DNA of 21,184 bases from Acidiferrobacteraceae bacterium (GTDB lineage: Bacteria > Pseudomonadota > Gammaproteobacteria > Acidiferrobacterales > Acidiferrobacteraceae). Positions 20,763 to 21,184 of the stretch are shown here, piece after piece. The stretch is from the NCBI GenBank assembly GCA_027343725.1, contig DAHWKH010000111.1:1-21184 (forward strand), written 5' to 3'. Each line of letters begins with the position of its first letter. Positions within the stretch are counted from its first letter, which is position 1. Both the position numbers and the translations under genes were made by a program. A model generated the notes under the pieces. It had not been told where the DNA came from and searched no databases. It saw nothing but the letters and a program-made list of their open reading frames with translations.

Positions 20763-21184
20763 GCGGACGGAAGGGCACAACAGCGGTGGACGCATCCGGA
20801 CTCACTCCTCGCCAGCGGGTGATGGCGCTTGCGGCCGCAGCGCTTGTGCTGATCACGGCGTTGTGGTTGGCGCCCCCCGGGTCGCAGCGGCCGATGGCCG
20901 TATCGCCCAAGGCGCCGGTGTTTCGAATCATCGAGGGCAAGGCCCACTCCGTGTACCCCTACAGCCCGAACGTTCTGACCATTCCGGCGCGACGCGTCGT
21001 GACCGTGGTCCTGACTGATAACCTCGGCGGTTGCGGATTGGTCACGGTGTTTCCGCGATTGGCCGTCCACGGGGGGGCCGCACGGGTCCGCGTACCCGTC
21101 GGCGCAAGCCGCGCGGTGGCGTTGCGCGCCCCGGCGCCGGGGCGCTACCCTTTCCATTGTGCCGGCGATATGTATTTTGGAACC
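20759..21184 (+). CDS. Membrane-anchored cupredoxin-like protein (3' end beyond window)
   Basis: Open frame from GTG 20759 to the window end (142 codons, no stop). The start overlaps the stop of the CcdA-like gene (GTGA). One membrane helix (about residues 21-38) is followed by a periplasmic beta-rich domain: VFRIIEGKAHSVYPYSPNVL, VVTVVLTDNLGGCGLVTVF with Cys92, and PGRYPFHCAGDMYFG with His133, Cys134 and Met138. The closing FHCAGDM pattern and the strand pattern match cupredoxin domains that bind one copper, though the first His ligand is unclear (Cys92 or His104). It is the fourth gene of the overlapping copZ-ATPase-CcdA-like set and probably accepts or carries copper in the periplasm. The C-terminus is not visible. 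Confidence 0.7.
   Translation, partial: MSGRKGTTAVDASGLTPRQRVMALAAAALVLITALWLAPPGSQRPMAVSPKAPVFRIIEGKAHSVYPYSPNVLTIPARRVVTVVLTDNLGGCGLVTVFPRLAVHGGAARVRVPVGASRAVALRAPAPGRYPFHCAGDMYFGT

Noticed and set aside
1..21184. Insertion sequences, phage genes, CRISPR arrays, tRNA or rRNA genes
   Set aside because: No transposase or integrase motif, no regularly spaced repeats, and no tRNA- or rRNA-like segment was recognised on reading either strand.

Overview
The window looks like chromosomal DNA of a GC-rich, chemolithoautotrophic proteobacterium, most likely an acidophilic, sulfur- or iron-oxidising gammaproteobacterium of the Acidiferrobacter kind. That assignment is inferred from gene content and protein style only. 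The clues are a red-type (form IC) RuBisCO with its CbbX activase, a system I cytochrome c maturation operon, metal-handling genes and a Tat-exported DsrE-like protein. Genes are densely packed. I saw no insertion sequence, integrase, CRISPR array, tRNA or rRNA.

Region 1 (1-4973, plus strand) is the 3' part of a ccm operon in the order ccmF(partial)-ccmH-ccmI-ccmA-ccmB-ccmC-ccmD-ccmE-ccmG. Nearly every junction is a 1- or 4-base stop/start overlap. Together these genes export and chaperone haem, reduce apocytochrome thiols and ligate haem. A GC-rich hairpin follows the operon.

Region 2 (5037-8229) holds a lone merR-type regulator with the three metal-binding cysteines at mercury-MerR spacing but no mer genes beside it. 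Convergent to it is a minus-strand set: msrAB (fused methionine sulfoxide reductase), a degenerate MobA/MocA-like protein and a Tat-exported DsrE-like protein.

Region 3 (8178-12454) has a six-ligand ferritin-like di-iron protein, a small DUF2249 protein read from the minus strand, then ilvB-type acetolactate synthase and an adenine/adenosine deaminase. The segment between DUF2249 and ilvB is rich in signals: a perfect TTGAC-N4-GTCAA box, a good promoter, a branched-chain-rich small ORF and alternative hairpins that together resemble an ilv attenuator.

Region 4 (12458-16539) is the carbon-fixation locus. cbbL-cbbS-cbbX read on the minus strand and a divergent cbbR reads on the plus strand. 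A three-half-site operator lies between cbbL and cbbR, and a strong intrinsic terminator lies between cbbS and cbbX.

Region 5 (16540-21184, plus strand) is a copper-type module. A Spy/CpxP-like periplasmic protein comes first. A CueR-style promoter with a 19-base spacer then leads into copZ, a P1B ATPase with an unusual YPC in place of the CPC metal motif, a CcdA/DsbD-like membrane thiol protein and a cupredoxin gene cut off by the window end. The overlapping layout suggests one copper-responsive unit for copper export or delivery to periplasmic cuproproteins.
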